20,933 bases of DNA from an uncultured Eubacteriales bacterium (GTDB lineage: Bacteria > Bacillota > Clostridia > Oscillospirales > CAG-382): the NCBI GenBank assembly GCA_934479825.1, contig CAKSOW010000040.1:1-20933 (forward strand). Reading direction: 5' to 3'. Below the pieces are notes generated by a model. It searched no databases and had not been told where the DNA came from. It worked only from the letters and a program-made list of their open reading frames with translations. The stretch's first letter is position 1. Every line of letters begins with the position of its first letter. Below, piece by piece: positions 16,868 through 20,933 of this stretch. The position numbers and the translations under genes were made by a program.

Positions 16868-18301
16868 TCAAGCCTGTTTCTGTCCCTTGATCACACGTCT
16901 GACATATTCCTTGGTTTCGCTTGCCACAACCCCATTGAGGGCAAATAACGCGATAAGGTTCGGGAACGCCATCAAAGCGTTTACAATATCCGCAAGCGTC
17001 CAGACAAACGAAACCTGCAAATACGGACCTGCAAAAATGGCAAGAATATATAACACACGGTAAACTAAAACCGGCGCTTTTTTATCTCCCACAAGATACT
17101 GTAAGCACTTTTCCGAATAGTAATCCCAGCCAAGAATCGTCGTAAAGGCAAAGAATACAAGGCTGATCATCAAAAGGAAAGCGCTGACCTTCGGATCAAA
17201 CGGCAGTCCGGCTTGGAATGCCTTTGTCGTAATGGCAACGCCCACTAAGGAGCCGTTCATACCGTCGGCATAAGCGCCGGTAAGCACAATAGAAAGACCG
17301 GTGATCGTGCAAATGATGATCGTATCCAAGAATGTACCCGTCATGCAGACAAGGCCCTGACGGACAGGTTCTTTGGTCTTGGCAGCTGCCGCCGCAATCG
17401 GCGCAGAACCGATACCCGACTCATTCGAGAAAATACCTCTTGCAATACCGTTCTTCATTGCCTGACGGATGGTGATACCCATAGCCGCACCGAACACGGC
17501 CTGCGGGCAAAACGCACTCTTGACGACCAAGACGACAGCGTCTGGCACTTTCGTAATATTGCAGACAATCAGAATAATACCGCAGATAAAGTAAATAACG
17601 GCCATAAACGGCACAACGATTTCCGAAACCTTGGCAATTCTCTTGATACCGCCGATAATAACCAGCGCGGCAAAAAGCGTTACAAGAATTCCGGCGATAA
17701 TGGTCGGCCAAGCGTAGGTCATTTCACCGATATGGAAAGCCACCTGTGCCTTGTCCGGATCAAAGAAATTTTGGACAGCGGCAGTGATACCGTTGATCTG
17801 CGTCATAGTTCCGATACCCAAAATACCGACTAACATTCCGAACACAGCAAAGATCTTGGCAAGCCATTTCCAACCCTGTCCCATACCCTTTTCAATGTAA
17901 TAGAACGGACCGCCGAGAACCGTACCGTCTTTGCGGATCTCTCTGTATTTGACGGCAAGAAGACCTTCGGCATATTTGGTCGCCATACCAAAAAAGGCGG
18001 CAATCTCCATCCAGAACAACGCACCCGGACCGCCGGCAGCAATAGCCGTCGCAACACCGACAATGTTACCCGTACCGATGGTGGCGGACAGAGCCGTACA
18101 AAGCGCACCGAAACTGGTGATATCGCCTTCGCCGTTCTCTTCGTTATGTAACATATACCGAAGAGCCTTGGGCAGGTGGATAATTTGGATAAGACCGGTG
18201 CGCACCGTCATGAGTACGCCTACGGCGAGGATCAGAACGATAAGCGGAATTCCCCAGACCAAATCGTTGATGACGCCCAAAACGTTATTTAACGTTTCCA
18301 T
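16868..18301 (-). CDS. agcS: Alanine/glycine:cation symporter, AgcS family
   Basis: This 477-residue inner-membrane protein takes up alanine or glycine with Na+ (or H+). It has about ten or eleven hydrophobic segments and full family length. The family signature is seen at 90-105 as GGPGALFWMEIAAFFG; the Glu replaces the second Trp of the common GGxGxxFWMW form. Further family blocks are TALSATIGTGNIVGVATAI and GIFSNESGIGSAPIAAAAA. The ATG has GGAGG 9 nt upstream. The gene stands alone between its riboswitch leader and the terminator at 16800. The glycine riboswitch ahead of it makes glycine a likely physiological substrate; B. subtilis relatives are AlsT and GlnT. Confidence 0.95.
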   Translation of the reverse strand: METLNNVLGVINDLVWGIPLIVLILAVGVLMTVRTGLIQIIHLPKALRYMLHNEENGEGDITSFGALCTALSATIGTGNIVGVATAIAAGGPGALFWMEIAAFFGMATKYAEGLLAVKYREIRKDGTVLGGPFYYIEKGMGQGWKWLAKIFAVFGMLVGILGIGTMTQINGITAAVQNFFDPDKAQVAFHIGEMTYAWPTIIAGILVTLFAALVIIGGIKRIAKVSEIVVPFMAVIYFICGIILIVCNITKVPDAVVLVVKSAFCPQAVFGAAMGITIRQAMKNGIARGIFSNESGIGSAPIAAAAAKTKEPVRQGLVCMTGTFLDTIIICTITGLSIVLTGAYADGMNGSLVGVAITTKAFQAGLPFDPKVSAFLLMISLVFFAFTTILGWDYYSEKCLQYLVGDKKAPVLVYRVLYILAIFAGPYLQVSFVWTLADIVNALMAFPNLIALFALNGVVASETKEYVRRVIKGQKQA

Positions 18302-18333
18302 AGTGTTTTTCCTCCAAAAAAATAAATGTGTAC

Positions 18334-18363
18334 AAAAAAGCCGCCGACCAGTGGGTCGGCGAC
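18334..18363 (-). terminator. Riboswitch-controlled terminator ahead of agcS
   Basis: On the minus strand, GTCGCCGACC and GGTCGGCGGC pair with a CACT loop (one mismatch), then six T follow, ending 33 bases before the agcS ATG. A terminator between a riboswitch aptamer and the gene it serves is the classic expression platform for transcriptional control. Confidence 0.9.
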
Positions 18364-18384
18364 TTCAAATACAAAGTAAAAGCG

Positions 18385-18407
18385 GCACGATTAAAAAATA
18401 ATCGTGC
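18385..18407 (-). promoter_or_regulatory. Second hairpin between aptamer and terminator
   Basis: A perfect 9-bp stem GCACGATTA/TAATCGTGC with an all-U loop on the RNA directly follows the aptamer. It is followed by CGCTTTTAC, which is only a weak U-tract. It may be a structural part of the expression platform or an auxiliary pause or terminator. Confidence 0.6.
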
Positions 18408-18510
18408 TATCTTCGTCCTTTTGCCTGAGAGTTTCGGCTTGCGCCTTGCCCCTTCGGCACTCAACTGAATGAGGTTCTCCGAAGTTCCCTACGTTTCCGG
18501 TTTAGTCTCC
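18408..18510 (-). promoter_or_regulatory. Glycine riboswitch, apparently a single aptamer
   Basis: On the minus strand the conserved glycine aptamer core is present: GGAGAACC, then GCCGAAGGGGCAAGGC, then ACTCTCAGGCAAAAGGAC, as in gcvT-type leaders. P1 can form between CUUC (18481-18484) and GAAG (18411-18414). GGAGA pairs with UCUC. Only one aptamer is evident, because the space downstream is filled by two hairpins. Upstream, TTCCGG/CCGGAA forms a 6-bp stem that may be a vestigial ('ghost') partner. A 5-bp alternative pairing, ACUUC (18481-18485) with GAAGU (18362-18366), would compete with both P1 and the terminator stem. That suggests glycine turns expression off, but this is inference. Confidence 0.92.
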
Positions 18511-18554
18511 TATTCCGGAACAATCCACGGGTCATATGAAATTTTGTGAGAATC

Positions 18555-18583
18555 ATTATAACACAGGTTTTGACATTTGTCAA
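18555..18583 (-). promoter_or_regulatory. Consensus sigma-A promoter of the riboswitch-agcS unit
   Basis: On the minus strand, TTGACA (18578-18583), a 17-bp spacer and TATAAT (18555-18560) match consensus in all twelve box positions. Predicted initiation near 18548 leaves a leader of about 245 bases, room for the aptamer and terminator. The -35 box overlaps the TGA stop of the MATE gene at 18580-18582. Confidence 0.92.
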
Positions 18584-19957
18584 GTATTTCCGACAAAATT
18601 TTCACTTGCCGCCTTGTTCCACTTACTCACTTCGTTCCGATACCAAACAAGGCCGATAACCGTTGTCAGCGTTTCCGAGATCGGGAAGGACAGCCAAGTG
18701 TAATTGAGTCCGACAAACGAGAAGAGCCAGAAAATCGGCACAAGGCAGATGATTTGCCGGAACAGCGACAAAAATAAGCTTTGCTTTGCTTCGCCGATCG
18801 CCTGAAAGACCGTCGGAGAAATCAAGGAAAACACCGCCGGTGCAAAGCTTGCGCCGATAATCCGGAATCCGATTTTTCCAATCGATAAAACCTCTTGGTT
18901 TTTCGAGAATATCCGGATCAGATACTCCGGAAGCACTTCAAACGAGAAAATCCCAAACGCCATTAACACAAGCGAAAACAGCACCGAGTCCCACACGATT
19001 TTCCGGCATCGGTCATAGCTCTGTCTCGAATAATTGTAGCTGAGTACCGGCACAATACAGGTTTGTAACGCAAATAGCGGAATAAAGAAAAACGACTGCC
19101 ACTTGTAATATAGTCCGAGTACCGTTACCGCCGCGTCTGAAAAGCCGGACAGGATGATGTTGAGCAGCATTATGTAAACTACATACAGCATCTGCATAAA
19201 GATCGACGGAAAACCGTAATAGTAGATTGGCTTGATATATTCGCCGAGCTTTTTTATCTGCGGCGGACGGCGTATGCCGCGCACGCCCGTAATGACCGCC
19301 GCGGCAATCTGTCCGATGACCGTCGCGATGGCTGCCCCGACAACACCCATTTGCGGAATAAACCCGAATCCGAAAATGAACAGCGGGTCTAAGACGATAT
19401 GTAAGCGCTCCTACAACCTGCGCGACCGTAGGCAGTGTCATGTTACCCGAAGCTTGGTGAACCTTGGTGAAGCACCCCTCCAAATACACGCCGATACTGC
19501 CGATAGACACGATTCTTCCATACGTCACCGCATCCCGGATAACCTGCGGCGATGAGGTACAAAGCCGGACAAACGGTTCCATGATAAAGACGGAAACAGT
19601 CGCAAATACCGCCCAAGACGCAAGCGCTAACACCATGCCGATTCCGGCGGTCTTGTCGGCTTCATCGTTTTCCTCGTGCGCATAGCGGCGCGCCATAAGC
19701 GTGTTGACGCCTACACCCGTGCCAACGGCAAGAGCCGTAATAAAGAGCTGGATTGGATAAATGACCGAAAGCGCCGTAAGACCGTCGTCGGAATAGCGGC
19801 CGACGAAATAGCTGTCCACCACATTGTAAAGCGCAAGAATCAGCTGCGCAAGCATCACCGGCGGCGCGATCTTCAATAAAATCTTACCGATTCTTTCCGT
19901 ACCGAAAAGGGCGGCCGTATCTGTTCCTTTGACCGGCAGACTTCTCAAATGCTTCAT
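18580..19957 (-). pseudogene. MATE-family multidrug/Na+ antiporter, frameshifted
   Basis: This would be a membrane efflux protein of about 459 residues (MepA/NorM-like MATE family, cation-coupled export of cationic compounds). The reading frame breaks at about 19399. The N-terminal part (ATG 19957, GGAGA at 6-nt spacing, TERIGKILLKIAPPVMLAQL onward) reads well to VAQVVGALT. The expected family continuation is T-N-I-V-L-D-P, but only one base lies between the ACA (Thr) codon and ATC-GTC (Ile-Val), which is a +1 or -2 shift. The matching C-terminal half (IVLDPLFIFGFG to the stop) continues in the other frame. Both halves are otherwise well conserved, so the lesion is recent or a consensus-sequence error. 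The open frame upstream of 19957 has no family match. It lies 238 bp after the ECF gene. Confidence 0.88.
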
Positions 19958-20012
19958 AAAATTCTCCGTTTGACCGCATGGCGTGTTTTGAAGTAAAATG
20001 CAAGACGAAAGA

Positions 20013-20037
20013 CAGGACGCCCCTATGGGACGCCCTG
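20013..20037 (-). terminator. Hairpin between ECF and MATE genes
   Basis: On the minus strand, CAGGGCGTCCC and GGGGCGTCCTG pair over 11 bp with an ATA loop, using two G-U wobbles. The pairing works better in minus-strand RNA than in plus-strand RNA, where two mismatches arise. The following TCTTTCGTCTT is a broken U-tract. It is either a terminator for the ECF transcript or part of the MATE leader. Confidence 0.5.
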
Positions 20038-20123
20038 AGCACATCACAAAGCTTTGATTTACAACGCGAAATAAATTTGTGTGTTCACACCGTATATTCT
20101 GCACAAAACTTCATGAAATCGTT

Positions 20124-20187
20124 TTTTTGAGACAATGGCGGCAGATCGCGATATCCTTTATGGCATATTCGTTGTCTGCTCAAAATT
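20124..20187. repeat. Long-range inverted repeat of unknown role
   Basis: TTTTGAGACAA near 20127 and TTGTCTGCTCAAAA near 20171 are inverted arms, differing by a short bulge, around about 34 bases that include the palindrome ATCGCGAT. The structure begins just downstream of the ECF gene stop. No U-tract follows on the minus strand. It may be a 3' stabilising structure or a small mobile remnant; I cannot assign it. Confidence 0.35.
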
Positions 20188-20195
20188 ATGTAAAC

Positions 20196-20729
20196 TTACT
20201 CGCCAATCAGCCGTGCAATCACACGATTGTTTTTGATAAGCTCCATGACAAGCACCGAAATGATGATGCCGCCGACGCCCTGAATGAGGTTGCCGGGGAT
20301 AGCGCCGGCCGCGCCGATTCCGTAACCAAGCAAAGTCGCTTCATAGATAAAGTATCCGAACACCATGACTGCTTCTGCGAAAACAGCAGACAAAAGGCGT
20401 GCTACAAAGCCATTGATTCCGGAAAGCGACTTGTAAACGATATAGGCGACAAACGCCATCAACGCTTTGATGACAAGCGTTCCGGGAGCAAAAGACGCAT
20501 AGCCTAAGATCACGTCGGAAAGCATGGAACCGATACCGGCCGCCGCTGTTCCGTAAACGCCGCCAAGCATCCATCCGGACAGAATGACGATGCAGTCGCC
20601 GAGGTTGATATAACCGCCGGTTGCCGGAATAGGAATATTGATAACCATAGTCGCAACGCAGGCCAATGCGGCAAACATAGCGGCAATAACGGTTTTTTTC
20701 AAGCTGAATTTGTTCTTTTCGGATTTCAT
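20196..20729 (-). CDS. ECF transporter S component
   Basis: This 177-residue membrane protein is the substrate-binding S subunit of an energy-coupling factor (vitamin uptake) transporter. It would work with the shared EcfA/EcfA'/EcfT module encoded elsewhere. Five or six hydrophobic segments are present, and the IPIPATGGYINLGDCIVIL and GIGSMLSDVILGYASFAPGT blocks are typical of the family that includes riboflavin and hydroxymethylpyrimidine S components. The substrate cannot be read from the sequence, and no riboswitch precedes it to reveal it. ATG at 20729 is chosen over GTG at 20738 because AAGGAG lies 8 nt before the ATG and overlaps the GTG. Confidence 0.9.
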   Translation of the reverse strand: MKSEKNKFSLKKTVIAAMFAALACVATMVINIPIPATGGYINLGDCIVILSGWMLGGVYGTAAAGIGSMLSDVILGYASFAPGTLVIKALMAFVAYIVYKSLSGINGFVARLLSAVFAEAVMVFGYFIYEATLLGYGIGAAGAIPGNLIQGVGGIIISVLVMELIKNNRVIARLIGE

Positions 20730-20790
20730 GAAAAACACTCCTTTTTGTTCTGAAAATCCATTTTTAATTTATATAAACCGTTTGATTTTT

Positions 20791-20819
20791 GCAAAAAGCG
20801 TATAAAGGAGCGTTTTTGC
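20791..20819 (-). terminator. Possible weak terminator after the glutamate synthase-like gene
   Basis: GCAAAAACG and CGCTTTTTGC pair on the minus strand with one bulge and a 10-base loop. The T5 lies inside the 3' arm, and no free U-tract follows. It begins about 15 bases past the stop at 20835. A weak promoter for the ECF gene (TATAAA at 20768-20773) could lie just beyond it. Confidence 0.4.
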
Positions 20820-20834
20820 AAGCATCAGACGTAT

Positions 20835-20933
20835 TTATTTCCCGCTCAAATATTCGTCCATAGCATCCGCAGCATTTTTACCGGCGCCCATAGCGAGGAT
20901 AACGGTAGCGGCGCCGGTGACGGCGTCGCCGCC
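20835..20933 (-). CDS. gltA: Glutamate synthase small-subunit-like protein, C-terminus
   Basis: Only the last 32 codons and the TAA stop lie in the window; the rest is beyond the right edge. The peptide reads GGDAVTGAATVILAMGAGKN and ends DEYLSGK. This matches the C-terminal dinucleotide-binding segment of the FAD/NAD(P)H-dependent glutamate synthase small subunit (GltA/GltD family), which feeds electrons for glutamate synthesis. Related NADP-dependent oxidoreductases such as the NfnB and sulfide dehydrogenase subunits share this ending, so the exact enzyme is not certain. Confidence 0.75.
   Translation of the reverse strand, partial: GGDAVTGAATVILAMGAGKNAADAMDEYLSGK

Noticed and set aside
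19958..20104. 49-residue N-terminal extension of the MATE frame
   Set aside because: No family similarity and it spans the hairpin at 20013-20037; ATG 19957 has GGAGA at 6-nt spacing.
20133..20180. Minus-strand frame containing KDIAICRHCLKKTIS with a CxxC
   Set aside because: It looks protein-like but is bounded by close stops and has no start codon; too short to support.
1..20933. CRISPR array, tRNA, rRNA, insertion sequence or phage genes
   Set aside because: No regularly spaced repeats, no tRNA/rRNA-like sequence and no transposase, integrase or phage motifs were seen on either strand.

Overview
The window looks like a chromosomal segment of a Gram-positive member of the class Clostridia, plausibly Oscillospirales. 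That placement is an inference. It rests on Bacillota-type RpoB and RpoC sequences, strong AAAGGAG-type Shine-Dalgarno (SD) sites, TTGACA/TATAAT promoters, an SLH-domain surface protein, a glycine riboswitch ahead of an AgcS transporter, and a DUF6323/DUF6179 pair that I associate with Clostridia. There are no tRNA or rRNA genes, CRISPR arrays, transposases or phage genes.

Layout. Positions 1-162 are non-coding. They hold two compact hairpins resembling a dispersed repeat, then the terminator of the first gene. Positions 163-4821 (minus) encode a 1552-residue exported, SLH-anchored protein with a GH99-like/WbsX domain, a copper-amine-oxidase-N-like domain and putative carbohydrate-binding modules. 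A 635-bp divergent spacer (4822-5456) contains a sigma-A promoter for each direction and a possible 29-codon small gene. Positions 5457-12996 (plus) are rpoB and rpoC, without the rplJ/rplL genes usually upstream or the rpsL/rpsG/fusA genes usually downstream, and closed by a strong terminator. Next, on the plus strand, come a cyclophilin, a 413-residue protein of unrecognised family with an apparent alpha/alpha-toroid make-up, a translationally coupled DUF6323-DUF6179 pair, and a small lipoprotein.

From 16800 to the end, everything is on the minus strand. Read in the direction of transcription, these are the C-terminal end of a glutamate synthase small-subunit-like protein (cut by the window edge), an ECF transporter S component, a frameshifted MATE-family efflux gene, and a glycine-riboswitch-controlled AgcS alanine/glycine:cation symporter. 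The symporter's near-consensus promoter overlaps the stop codon of the MATE gene.

The genes do not form one pathway. RpoB and RpoC form the core of RNA polymerase, and the cyclophilin is housekeeping. The riboswitch-AgcS unit is a self-contained amino-acid uptake circuit. The large SLH protein is a candidate glycan-active surface enzyme. The least explained parts are the DUF6323/DUF6179/lipoprotein cluster, the 413-residue orphan, the acidic tails on both large polymerase subunits and the unusual rpoC start region. I found no clear evidence for a wholly new multi-gene system.
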